Part shown: in pieces, positions 1 to 8,154 of the stretch | Position numbering within the stretch: the stretch's first letter is position 1 | How the letters are laid out: each line of letters begins with the position of its first letter | Assembly: GCA_044867425.1 (NCBI GenBank) | Contig: JBIOUX010000121.1 | Span: 1 to 64,000 of the forward strand | Length of the DNA stretch: 64,000 bases | DNA from: CAWBJP01 sp044867425 | Lineage (GTDB): Bacteria > Actinomycetota > Acidimicrobiia > IMCC26256 > BP-133 | Direction: 5' to 3' | Translations under genes and position numbers: made by a program | Notes under the pieces: generated by a model | Told to the model about the DNA's origin: nothing | What the model saw: the letters and a program-made list of their open reading frames with translations, nothing else | The model's database searches: none

Positions 1-137
1 CGCCGATCTGCTGGTACTGGCGCTCGGACGCCGACGGCGTCGCCACCTGGGGCCCGACCAGCCGGCCCGTGCCGCAGTGGACCCGCCCCGGCGCGACCCC
101 CGTGGAGACCCTCGGCCGCCGGGGCCACCACCACTGA
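1..137 (+). CDS. C-terminal fragment of an unidentified protein
   Basis: The window opens inside a reading frame whose codons begin at base 3 and which stops at TGA 135-137. About 44 residues are visible. They include the aromatic stretch CWYWRSDADG and end in GRRGHHH. The aromatic and polar composition looks like real protein, but nothing here identifies a family. The 5' part lies outside the window. It runs in the same direction as the following antitoxin and is separated from its likely start by about 130 bases in which I see nothing. Confidence 0.4.
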   Translation, partial: PICWYWRSDADGVATWGPTSRPVPQWTRPGATPVETLGRRGHHH

Positions 138-270
138 CGTGGGTTCCGTCGGGCTGGACGTCGCCCCGCCCCCGGGCAGACGTCTCCTCGTCGGCATGGC
201 AAGATCCCGGCGACCTCGTGTGATCGCTCTTGACCATCATCACTCGTACTGCCAACGCGATGCCACGTCG

Positions 271-543
271 ATGACCAAGGACGACCGTCTCCAGATCCGA
301 GTGGGTCCAGCGGAGAAGCGTCTGCTCGAGCGCGCAGCCGCTGCGACACACGTCTCAGTGTCGGCGTTCGTCGTTCAGTCGGCAGCGGCGCGGGCAGCAA
401 CGGTGCTCGCCGACCGACCGCTCATCGAGCTCGGTTCGGAGGCCGCAGCGGCGTTCACCGAGGCGCTGGAGGCTCCCGCGACCGTGAACCAGCGCGTCGC
501 CACTGCGCTGGCCCGGCCTCGCAAGTTCCGCTGGATTGACTGA
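271..543 (+). CDS. TacA/DUF1778-type ribbon-helix-helix antitoxin
   Basis: This encodes a 90-residue antitoxin-like protein. Residues 3-45 carry the DUF1778 ribbon-helix-helix pattern: a short strand (RLQIRVGPAEK), then helices LLERAAAA and VSVSAFVVQSAAA. In this family the N-terminus binds operator DNA and the C-terminal tail wraps and neutralises a GNAT acetyltransferase toxin; the tail here ends RPRKFRWID. The frame is open further upstream, but ATG 271 gives the normal family length. The stop overlaps the toxin frame by 4 bases, the standard layout of a tacAT operon. Its partner is broken, so it may now be an orphan or a cross-acting antitoxin. Confidence 0.8.
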   Translation: MTKDDRLQIRVGPAEKRLLERAAAATHVSVSAFVVQSAAARAATVLADRPLIELGSEAAAAFTEALEAPATVNQRVATALARPRKFRWID

Positions 544-1056
544 GTCCCGACGTCGAAACCCCCGACCCGAAGCGCCATGATCGATCCGCGTTCGATTCGG
601 GATCACCGGAGCTCGGCGACTGGCTGAGGCGTTACGCCCCGCAGAACCGCAGACGAGACACCGCGGGGACGTGGGTGGTCACCGACGCCGAGTCGGTCGT
701 GGTTGCCTACATGAGCCTGTCGATGACGGGCATCGATCGGTCGAGCGCGCCGGCTGCGGTGGCGAAACAATCGCCGGACCCGGTGCCCGCTCTGCTCATC
801 GGCCGCCTCGCTGTCGACCGCTCGGTGTCCGGGCTCGGCGTAGGAACTGCGCTCGTCGCCCACGTGCTCGCAACGGCGGTCGATCTGAATCAGCGGGCCG
901 CCTGCCGAGCCGTTGTCGTGACTGCTCTGGACGAGTCGGCCAGGTCGTGGTGGTTAGCGGCTCGGGTTCCAGCCGTTCGACCCGACCGATCACAACTCGC
1001 TCGACCTGTATCTGCTCACGGCTGACATCCAGGCGACGGTCGATTCGTTGGGGTGA
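540..1056 (+). pseudogene. TacT-type GNAT toxin, frameshifted and lacking a normal start codon
   Basis: The frame beginning at CTG 540 reads like a TacT toxin, which acetylates charged tRNA: DVETPDPK, AFDSGSPELGDWLRRYA, then the acetyl-CoA-binding region LAVDRSVSGLGVGTAL and TALDESARSWW. After about base 957 the match continues one base later as RLGFQPFDPTDHNSLDLYLL and stops at 1056. Skipping one base restores the family spacing, so there is one extra base near 952-957. No ATG, GTG or TTG exists in the first frame before about base 672; only CTG overlaps the antitoxin stop. The conserved Gln/Arg of the acetyl-CoA loop is Ser. Best read as a decayed toxin; a sequencing error is the alternative for the shift. 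Confidence 0.7.
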
Positions 1057-1239
1057 CGCGAGGCCAAGAGCGATCCGTCTAGTAACCCGCCGGACAGAGG
1101 CCGCGAACTGCCCGATCCTTCCCGGCCGACCCCGAAATGGGTCGTTCGCCTCATTGGTCTTTCCGGCGCGCGACCGACAATCTCCAAGAGAGGTTCGACA
1201 TCCGGCGGAATGGTGCCGGCGAAGTCCCGAAGGAGCGAC

Positions 1240-2361
1240 GTGAGCGACACCCGGTTCGACGAAGTGCTGCGCATCCTGAGCACCGAAGGAGTGGTGAGCC
1301 AGAAGACGCGGCACGCACTGCAGCAGGTGCTGGCCGCCATCCCCCCCGGCGAGCAGGTCATCGACGCCTACCGCTGCAGCATCCTGTCGGGAACGGCGGG
1401 GCTGGACGGTGTCGCCGTGCTCACCTCCGAGCGGCTCTCGGCCTTTGAGCGCCGGGGTTTCCGGAGCCCGGACCAGAAGCTGCAGATCACCCTGGCCAAG
1501 CCCTTCTCCGTCGAGCCGGGCCCCGGGGCCACCCGGGTCACGCTGGCCGCCGCCGGCGCCCGTCCGACGACCCTCGAGCTCTTCGAAGCCGACCGCGCCG
1601 AGGCGCTCCGGGACGAGCTGGCCGCCCTGCGGTCGGCGCGCGAGGAGGGCTGGTGGTCGCAGGCGTCGGTGCCCTGGCCCGGCTGGCTGGGACAGGCTCC
1701 GGCGTGGAGCTACCTGGGCGGCGACCCCCACCTCCCTCATCCCGCCCTCGACCTGCGGGTCCAGGTCGGTCCGGCGGGATTCACGCTGGGCGACAGCGAC
1801 GGATCGCTGGCCCCCCTGGCGCCCTGGTCGGTCGTGAGCCAGCTCCTCGTGATCGGTCCGGAGCAGGCCTTCGAGCGCGCCGCCACCCGGGGGCTGCTGG
1901 TCGCCGACGGATTCGCCGGCGCCTGGCGATCGGCGGACTGGACCGCGTTCATCGTGCTTGGTTACTTCACCGGTGAGGAGGTGTTCCTCGGGACCGCCGG
2001 CCTGACCGAAGCTGACCTGCGGAACCGCCTGGTCCGGGTGGCGCAGGCCATGCCGGCGGGCAACCGCCAGGGCCCGCCCCCGGTGGCATTGGAGGAGCCG
2101 GCTCTGCCGGAGCCGGCTGCGGACACGTCCGCGGCGGTCACCCCCTCCCCCGCGCCCACCCCGTCCCCCACCCCGTCAGCCGCGGTCATCCCGTCCGCCG
2201 CGGTCACCCCGCCCGCCGCGGCCACCCCGTCCGAGCCGCAGTCCGAGGCGCCGGCCTACAGCCTGGCCGAGCAGCTGGAGCGGCTCGGCGCGCTGCACCG
2301 CCAAGGGCTGCTGGACGAGGACGAGTTCGCCCGGGCCAAGGCGGCGCTCCTTCGCGGCTAA
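1240..2361 (+). CDS. PH-like and SHOCT-domain protein with Pro/Thr/Ala linker
   Basis: This is a 373-residue cytosolic protein with no signal peptide. The start is GTG 1240 because AAGGAG lies a few bases upstream; an in-frame ATG at 1210 has no such site. Residues about 15-130 (IPPGEQVIDAYR...GVAVLTSERL) resemble the bacterial PH-like domain found with SHOCT proteins. Residues about 290-335 are a low-complexity TPSPAPTPS linker. The C-terminus, LAEQLERLGALHRQGLLDE then FARAKAALL, is a SHOCT domain, a short helical module common at the ends of bacterial proteins. The partner is unknown. The last four bases overlap the convergent propeller gene. Confidence 0.75.
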   Translation: MSDTRFDEVLRILSTEGVVSQKTRHALQQVLAAIPPGEQVIDAYRCSILSGTAGLDGVAVLTSERLSAFERRGFRSPDQKLQITLAKPFSVEPGPGATRVTLAAAGARPTTLELFEADRAEALRDELAALRSAREEGWWSQASVPWPGWLGQAPAWSYLGGDPHLPHPALDLRVQVGPAGFTLGDSDGSLAPLAPWSVVSQLLVIGPEQAFERAATRGLLVADGFAGAWRSADWTAFIVLGYFTGEEVFLGTAGLTEADLRNRLVRVAQAMPAGNRQGPPPVALEEPALPEPAADTSAAVTPSPAPTPSPTPSAAVIPSAAVTPPAAATPSEPQSEAPAYSLAEQLERLGALHRQGLLDEDEFARAKAALLRG

Positions 2362-5300
2362 CGGGGGATGAGGGCGACGATCGGGGCGTTGAGGCGGAGC
2401 TTCCCGGTGGACCCGGCGAAGCGGGCGTCCCCGAAGGCGAAGATGCCGCCGTCGGAAGCCACCAGCCAGTAGCCGACGCCCGACGGGGTGGCGGACATGC
2501 CCACGATGGGCTTGTTGAGCGCGAGGCTGCCCGTGGAACCGAAGAAGCCGGCGTCCCCGAAGGCGAAGATGCCCCCGTCCGAGGCACCCAGCCAGTAGCC
2601 CTTCCCGGTGGGCGTCGCCGCCATCCCCACGATCGGCTTGTTGAGCTTGATGGCGCCGGTGGAGCCGAAGAAGCGGGCGTCCCCGAAGGCGAAGATGCCC
2701 CCGTCCGACGCCACCAGCCAGTAGCCCAGCCCGGTCGGCGTCGGCGCCATCCCCACGATCGGCTTGTTCAACGGCAGGCCACCCATGGAGCCGAAGAAGG
2801 TGGCGTCCCCGAAGGCGAAGATGCCGCCGTCGGAAGCCACCAGCCAGTAGCCCGACCCCGAGGGTGTCGCCGCCATCCCCACGATCGGCTTGTTCAACGG
2901 CAGGCCACCGGTCGAACCGAAGAAGGTGGCGTCCCCGAAGCTGAAGATGCCGCCGTCGGAGGCGACGAACCAGTAGCCGGCACCGGTCGGCGAGGAGAAC
3001 CCGCCCACGATGGGCCGGTTCAGCTTCGTGTTGCCCGTGGAACCGTAGAAGGGGGCCCCGAAGCTGAAGATGCCGCCGTCGGAGGCGACCAGCCAGTAGC
3101 CCAGCCCGGCGCCGGGGTGGCGGTCATGGACAAAGATGTCCCCCACCCCGTTGGTGTCGCCGGCGACGAGGTTGGCCGCCTCGGAGGCGAAGGCGACCAC
3201 GTCCCCGTTGACCGAGATGGCAGGGGCGAAGCTGGAGCTGTCCCCGGCCTCGCCGGCCGGACCGATGCTCACGGGGATGACGGACCCGGTCAGCCGGTCG
3301 TGGCGGAGCACGGCGGAGGCCAGCGGCGCGCCGGCGGCGGACACGTCGGGCTCGAAGGTGAAGGCCACCGTCAGCCCGTCGGCCGACAGCGCCGGTTCGG
3401 TGGCCGCCCCTTCGGCCGGTAGGGGGCCCACCCTGGTGGTGGTCCCGGGGGCCAGGTCGCGCACGAAGACCTCGACGTCGTCGTTGCCGTCGCCCGGCAC
3501 CAGGTCGTCGGCCTCCGAGGCGAAGGCGACATGGGCGCCGTCGGCGGACAACGACGGGCTGGTGCTGGCCCCGTCGGCCTGGGCGCCGTCGGACCCGACG
3601 CTCACCCGGGTCACCGCCGGGGGGGCGCCGGCCTCGCCCAGGCGGGCGATGAAGACATCGGCGAGGGCGTTGCTGTCGCCGGCCACCAGGTTGGTGGCGT
3701 CGGAGGTGAAGGCCACCGTCCGGCCGTCGCCCGAGAGCGCAGGGTCCCAGCTCGGGCCGTCGGCCTCCGCCCCGCCGGGGGCGGCGCTGGCCAGGATGGT
3801 GGACCCCTGCTGATACACGAACACGTCGCTCACCACGGCGTCGTCGTCGCAGCCGGTGCTGCCGGTGTACACGACGAAGGCCACCGTGAGGCCGTCGCCG
3901 CTGATGGCGGGCGCACAGGCCGCGCCCTCCAGGCCGGCGGGGAGGGGCACCCGGGTCGTCCGGCCCTGGTCGGTGTCGCGCACGAACACGTCCGACGCGC
4001 CGTTGGTGTCGCCGGCAGAAAGGTTGGTAGCCAGGGAGGCGAAGGCCACGTACCGCCCGTCGGCGGAGATGGCCGGGTCGAAGCTGGCGCCGTCGGGCTG
4101 CTCGCTGGCGTTGCCCACGCTGACCCGGGATGTCGTCCCCGCGCCGCGGTCGTGGACGAACACGTCGGCGGTCCGGTTGGTGTCCCCGGGCACGAGATCG
4201 GGCGACTGCGAGGCGAAGGCCACCAGGGTGCCGCCGGCCGACAGCGCCGGGGAGGCGCTCCCCACCGCCCCGTCGGCCACGCCGCCACCACCCGGGCCGC
4301 TGACCCGCTCCAGCGCCCCCGAGACCCGGTCCCGGCGGTAGACCTCCGACGTCCCCGGCGCCGGGGGGGTGACGGTGAGGTTGGGGGCACCCGAGGCGAA
4401 GACGATGAGCCCACCGTCGGCCGCCAGCTGGGGGGCGGTGCTGGCCCCCTTGGCCTCCCCGCCGGCGGCGTCGAGGCTCTCCCGGGTGATCTGGTCGGTG
4501 CTCACGTCCCGCACGAAGACGTCGGTGAGGTCGTTGGTGTCGCCCGGCACCAGGTTCGCGGCGTCGGAGGCGAAGGCCACCCGGACGCTGGTCCCGGCGA
4601 CCATGACGTCGGCCGAGTGGCTCGGCCCGTCGGGAGCGCCATTGGTGCCGGCCACGCTCGCCCGCCGGGTGGTCCCGGCCGTGCGGTCGAACACGAACAC
4701 GTCGGTGCCCGGCTGAGGGTCGGGCGGGGCGATGTTGGTGGCCGCCGACGTGTAGGCGACGTACCTGCCGTCAGGAGAGAGCGACGGGGCGCCGCTGTCG
4801 CCGCCCTGGGGGACGGGAGCGCCCACGTTGACACGGGTGATGACGCCGTTGGCGGCGACGAACACGTCGGCCAGGTTGTTGCCGTCGGCTCCACCCTGGA
4901 GAAGGTCGCTCGCCTTGGACTCGAAGGCCACCACCGTCCCGTCGGCGGAGAGGTCGGGGGCCCCGCTGGGGCCGTCGGGGTCACTCCCGCTGCTGTCCAC
5001 GCTCACCCGGCTGGTGATGGCGCCCACCCGGTCGTGGAGGAAGACGTCGGAGACGCCGTTGGCGTCGCCCGGCGCCAGCTCCGGGGCGGGCGAGCTGAAG
5101 GCCACCCACCGGCCGTCGGCGGAGAGGACGGGCTGGCCGCTGCCGGCCGACGTCTCGGCGCCGCCGGTGGCCACGCTCACCCGCGTCGTCGTCCCGGCCT
5201 GGCGGTCACGGACGAAGACGTCCTTCTGGTCGTTGGTGTCGCCGGTGATGAGGTCGGTGGCGGCGGAGACGAAGGCCACCACGTTCCCGTCGGCGCTGAT

Positions 5301-5651
5301 GGCCACGTCCTGGCTGGGGGCGGTGGCTTCGGATCCGTCGGTGGCCACGCTGATCCGGGTCATCTGACCGCTGGCCACCTCGTAGGTGAAGACGTCGAAG
5401 ACCCCGTTGGCGTCGCCGGGCACCAGGTTGGTGGCATTGGAGGCGAAGGCCACCACCGAGCCGTCGGCCGAGGTGGCCAGTGACTCGATGACCGACGGGC
5501 CCCCGCCCCGGGCCTGGGCCCCACCACTGGCCACACTGACCCGGGACGTGACGGCCGCCGGGGCCGGCGCCGGGGCCTGCGCCTGGGCGGCGCCGGCGGG
5601 AAGGAGGGCGGCGGCCGCCAGCGGCGCCAACCACCTGTGGGGCTTGCTCAT
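2358..5651 (-). CDS. Large secreted beta-propeller (PD40-like) protein with six GYWLVASDGG repeats
   Basis: A 1,097-residue exported protein. Residues 1-25 (MSKPHRWLAPLAAAALLPAG, ending AQAQA) are a Sec signal peptide. Residues about 35-840 hold roughly 14-15 repeats of the TolB/PD40 kind (SADGRYVAF, then ATNLVPGDTNG, then DVFVRDR), predicted to form beta-propellers. The C-terminal 250 residues are six 42-residue repeats built on GYWLVASDGGIFAFGDA. The start at 5651 is chosen because its ATG overlaps the stop of the DUF3151 gene (ATGA) and is followed directly by the signal peptide. No catalytic motif is seen; a cell-surface binding role is inference. Confidence 0.85.
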   Translation of the reverse strand: MSKPHRWLAPLAAAALLPAGAAQAQAPAPAPAAVTSRVSVASGGAQARGGGPSVIESLATSADGSVVAFASNATNLVPGDANGVFDVFTYEVASGQMTRISVATDGSEATAPSQDVAISADGNVVAFVSAATDLITGDTNDQKDVFVRDRQAGTTTRVSVATGGAETSAGSGQPVLSADGRWVAFSSPAPELAPGDANGVSDVFLHDRVGAITSRVSVDSSGSDPDGPSGAPDLSADGTVVAFESKASDLLQGGADGNNLADVFVAANGVITRVNVGAPVPQGGDSGAPSLSPDGRYVAYTSAATNIAPPDPQPGTDVFVFDRTAGTTRRASVAGTNGAPDGPSHSADVMVAGTSVRVAFASDAANLVPGDTNDLTDVFVRDVSTDQITRESLDAAGGEAKGASTAPQLAADGGLIVFASGAPNLTVTPPAPGTSEVYRRDRVSGALERVSGPGGGGVADGAVGSASPALSAGGTLVAFASQSPDLVPGDTNRTADVFVHDRGAGTTSRVSVGNASEQPDGASFDPAISADGRYVAFASLATNLSAGDTNGASDVFVRDTDQGRTTRVPLPAGLEGAACAPAISGDGLTVAFVVYTGSTGCDDDAVVSDVFVYQQGSTILASAAPGGAEADGPSWDPALSGDGRTVAFTSDATNLVAGDSNALADVFIARLGEAGAPPAVTRVSVGSDGAQADGASTSPSLSADGAHVAFASEADDLVPGDGNDDVEVFVRDLAPGTTTRVGPLPAEGAATEPALSADGLTVAFTFEPDVSAAGAPLASAVLRHDRLTGSVIPVSIGPAGEAGDSSSFAPAISVNGDVVAFASEAANLVAGDTNGVGDIFVHDRHPGAGLGYWLVASDGGIFSFGAPFYGSTGNTKLNRPIVGGFSSPTGAGYWFVASDGGIFSFGDATFFGSTGGLPLNKPIVGMAATPSGSGYWLVASDGGIFAFGDATFFGSMGGLPLNKPIVGMAPTPTGLGYWLVASDGGIFAFGDARFFGSTGAIKLNKPIVGMAATPTGKGYWLGASDGGIFAFGDAGFFGSTGSLALNKPIVGMSATPSGVGYWLVASDGGIFAFGDARFAGSTGKLRLNAPIVALIPR
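2361..3101 (-). repeat. Six tandem 126-bp repeats encoding GYWLVASDGG units
   Basis: The 3' end of the propeller gene contains six tandem units of 126 bp, each coding 42 residues: GYWLVASDGGIF(A/S)FGDA, then FFGSTG, then LNKPIVGMA. The last unit is cut short by the stop codon. Units are highly similar to each other and to five units at the end of the gene at 15.6-18.1 kb, so they are likely recombination substrates. Confidence 0.9.
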
Positions 5652-6088
5652 GGGCCGTCCCCCGGTTGCCCCGTGGGGTCCAGCTGGCGGAGGAACTCGG
5701 CGCATCGGGCCTCCTCGTCGATCTCTCCCAGGCGTCCGGCGGCCCTCCGAAGGCCGTCCAGCGCCCGCAGGAACCCCCGGTTCTGGGGGTGGGACCACCG
5801 GACGTAACCGGAGCCCCGCCAGCCCGCCTGGCGGAGCTGGTCGAGTCCCCGGTGGTAGCCGACCCGGTAGTAGGCGTAGGCCTCGACGTCGTCCCGGGCG
5901 CAGTCACCCAGGCTGGCCCAGGCGGCCAGGAACCGGGGCCAGCGGCCGGTGACGGCCGCCACCGCCGCCCGGCGGTCAGGTTCCTCCGCAGCCAGGGCGG
6001 CGTCGAGCTCGGCCCGCGCGTCCGCCGGCGGGTCGGGCAGGACCGTCTCTGGCAGTCCACCACTCAAGTGAACGGGCGAATCACCCAT
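5648..6088 (-). CDS. DUF3151 family protein
   Basis: A 146-residue soluble protein of the actinobacterial DUF3151 family, whose function is not established. Family hallmarks are AYAYYRVGYHRGLDQLRQAG (residues about 71-90), WSHPQNRGFLRAL (about 98-110) and CAEFLRQLDP near the C-terminus. It is translationally coupled to the propeller gene through an ATGA overlap at 5648-5651. The start at ATG 6088 gives a length typical of the family. Confidence 0.85.
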   Translation of the reverse strand: MGDSPVHLSGGLPETVLPDPPADARAELDAALAAEEPDRRAAVAAVTGRWPRFLAAWASLGDCARDDVEAYAYYRVGYHRGLDQLRQAGWRGSGYVRWSHPQNRGFLRALDGLRRAAGRLGEIDEEARCAEFLRQLDPTGQPGDGP

Positions 6089-6101
6089 AACAGCAATTTA
6101 C

Positions 6102-6126
6102 GCCCCAAACACGACATATCTGGGGC
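6102..6126. promoter_or_regulatory. Inverted repeat in the divergent DUF3151 / TIMP-like promoter region
   Basis: The 78-base divergent region has a locally AT-rich patch and a 6-bp inverted repeat, GCCCCA (6102-6107) and TGGGGC (6121-6126), spaced by 13 bases. The position suits a shared operator or a start-site hairpin. Function is inferred from position only. Confidence 0.3.
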
Positions 6127-6166
6127 ATTCCGGCAGGAGCCTGGGGCGTCGGCCCCGTACCTTGTG

Positions 6167-7876
6167 ATGATGCGGAACCAGGTGCGACGGCCTCCCCTCG
6201 CGCTCGTACTGCTCCTGGCAGCGGCTGCCCTGGTCGGCGTGGCGCGCCCGGCCGGAGCCTGCACCTGCTCGCGCTTCGACACCCGGGCGGCGCTGGCGAC
6301 CTCGGACGCCGCCTTCGTGGGCACCTACCTGTCCCGCACCGACCCGCCGCCGCCCCTGGACGGGGCACCGTACGGTGGCGGCGAAGCCGTCTACCGGTTC
6401 CGCGTGGACCAGGCGATCAAGGGCGCCCTGGGCAGCGAGGTCGAGGTCCGCTCGGCGCCGAGCGAGGCCTCCTGTGGCCTGTCCGCCGCCGCCGGCCGGC
6501 CCGTGGGTCTGCTCCTGTCCGAACGCGACGGCCAGTACCACGGCGACCTGTGCCGCCAGCCGAGCCCGGAGCGCCTGGTCCGGGCCGCCGAACCCCTGCC
6601 CGCGCCCGAGGGCCGCCTCCCACCATGGGTGCTGGTGGGGTCGACCTACGGGGCCGGCCGCTCCGTCGCCCTGGATGACCAGGGGCGGGTCGCGGGCGTG
6701 GGAAGCGGGGCGGGAACGACCACGGCCGTGGCCGTCTGTCCCGACCGGCTCCGGGTCGTCGAGCTCCTCGCCCTCCGGGACAGCGAGGGCAACGACACAC
6801 CGGGCCTCACCGTGCGCCGGCTGGACACCATGGCTCCGGAGGCGGAACGGCTGCTGCCCGAGCTGCGACCGGCTGCTCAGAACGGGACCATCCGGGCCGA
6901 GGCTCTGGCCTGCCGGGATGCCACCGGCACCGATGTCGTGGTCTACGCCCGCTCGAGCACCGATGCCGGCGACCGGGGCCGGATCGCGCAGCTGGCCCCC
7001 GGGCAGGCTCCGGTCACGCTGTGGGAGGGGCCAGCCCCTCGTTCCGCCGCCTTCGGACCCGGCGGGGCAATGGCCTACCTGAACATCGAGCCTCAGGGCG
7101 AGGAGGTCGTGGCGCTGGCCCTCGACGGTCCCGCGGAGGCGCGCTCGATCGCCCGGGTCCCCGCCGGATCGGGCCCCATGGTGGCCAACGCCGACGGCCG
7201 CCGGCTGGCCACCGTGGCTTTCGGCTCCTCCCGCCCCTCCCAGGTGGTCAGCGTCGACCTGGGTTCCGTCCCGCCGGCGGTGACCGCCGTCGACCTGGGC
7301 AGCGCCGGAGTGACGGGCGACGTCCAGTGGGTCGGCGACCGCCTGGTGTTCATGCCCGCCATGCGCCCGGCCGAGGCCGTGCGGATCTACGACTCCGACC
7401 TCGTCCTGCTCGCCACCTGGGCCGGCTGGACGTCGGAGCATTCGGTGGTCATCGGCGAGCAGATCTACGGCGCCAGCCAAGGGACGGTCCGCGCCGCTCC
7501 CCTCACCACCGGGCCGGCCACCGTGGTGCGGGAGCTGGAGGATGCCTTGGTCGTCTCCATCGCCGACGTCTCGCCGCCGGCAGCCAAAGCACCGCCGCCG
7601 GCGCCGACCACCACCACGAGCGCGCCGCCCCCGTCCACCACGACGACGACGGCCAAGCGGCTGGCGCCGACAACCACGACGACGACGGCACCGCCGGAGA
7701 CGACGACCACGACGGCCGCAACGCCGGAGCCCCGTCGGCAGGAACCCCCTGAGGTGGCGGGGAGAACCGCAACCAGGGAAGGCGGGGGAGGTGCCGGCGG
7801 CGCGGTGGCGCTGGTCGGCGTCGGGCTCCTCGTGGCCGGCGGCGCCGTGCTGTTCCGGTCTCGCCGGCGGGGATGA
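6167..7876 (+). CDS. Secreted, membrane-anchored protein with TIMP/netrin-like N-terminus
   Basis: About 569 residues. Residues 1-31 form a signal peptide ending PAGA, so the predicted mature chain begins CTCSRFDTRAAL. A mature N-terminus starting Cys-x-Cys and followed by a strand like AFVGTYLS is the hallmark of TIMP/NTR folds. Residues about 150-460 look like repeated beta blades. Residues about 475-525 are a Thr/Pro-rich stalk. Residues about 540-562 are a transmembrane helix followed by RSRRRG; no LPXTG sorting motif is present. Start candidates GTG 6164, ATG 6167 and ATG 6170 are adjacent with no clear ribosome site, possibly a leaderless transcript. An atypical lipobox reading (AGAC) is the alternative for the Cys. 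Confidence 0.7.
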   Translation: MMRNQVRRPPLALVLLLAAAALVGVARPAGACTCSRFDTRAALATSDAAFVGTYLSRTDPPPPLDGAPYGGGEAVYRFRVDQAIKGALGSEVEVRSAPSEASCGLSAAAGRPVGLLLSERDGQYHGDLCRQPSPERLVRAAEPLPAPEGRLPPWVLVGSTYGAGRSVALDDQGRVAGVGSGAGTTTAVAVCPDRLRVVELLALRDSEGNDTPGLTVRRLDTMAPEAERLLPELRPAAQNGTIRAEALACRDATGTDVVVYARSSTDAGDRGRIAQLAPGQAPVTLWEGPAPRSAAFGPGGAMAYLNIEPQGEEVVALALDGPAEARSIARVPAGSGPMVANADGRRLATVAFGSSRPSQVVSVDLGSVPPAVTAVDLGSAGVTGDVQWVGDRLVFMPAMRPAEAVRIYDSDLVLLATWAGWTSEHSVVIGEQIYGASQGTVRAAPLTTGPATVVRELEDALVVSIADVSPPAAKAPPPAPTTTTSAPPPSTTTTTAKRLAPTTTTTTAPPETTTTTAATPEPRRQEPPEVAGRTATREGGGGAGGAVALVGVGLLVAGGAVLFRSRRRG

Positions 7877-7908
7877 TCCGTTTTGGTGACAAATTTTCTC
7901 AGCCGGTA

Positions 7909-8154
7909 CTACTGGGGCTCCCGGTGGGTCTCCTGGCAGCGGACGCCGCCCGGGCCGACGGTGGCGGCGTGGCGGGCGCCGGGAGCCAGCTCGAGCGTGT
8001 CGCCGGCCTTGAGCTCCACGTCGCCGGTGTCGGTGTGGAAGACGATGCTCCCCTCCAGGCAGCGGAGCGACTTGTGGTACGGGTGGTCGTGCCAGCCGTA
8101 GGTGTCGCCGGGACCGTTGGACCATGTCGTTTCCTGCGGCATGCTCTTCATCAT
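7909..8154 (-). CDS. Small cupin-domain protein
   Basis: An 81-residue single cupin. The metal-site pattern is visible as YGWHDHPYHKSLRCLEGSIV (HxHx(n)E type) and later LELAPGARHAATV with the second-motif His. Such small cupins bind a metal or small ligand; the substrate is unknown. ATG 8154 overlaps the start of the divergent oxygenase, so no intergenic space remains; ATG 8151 or ATG 8142 are alternative starts. Confidence 0.7.
   Translation of the reverse strand: MMKSMPQETTWSNGPGDTYGWHDHPYHKSLRCLEGSIVFHTDTGDVELKAGDTLELAPGARHAATVGPGGVRCQETHREPQ

Noticed and set aside
3531..5483. 650-codon plus-strand frame opposite the propeller gene
   Set aside because: Its repeated Val/Gly/His pattern mirrors the PD40 repeats on the other strand; no independent protein features.
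7600..7730. Repetitive ACC/ACG tract as a possible microsatellite or regulatory repeat
   Set aside because: It encodes the Thr-rich stalk of the anchored protein and is explained by that coding sequence.
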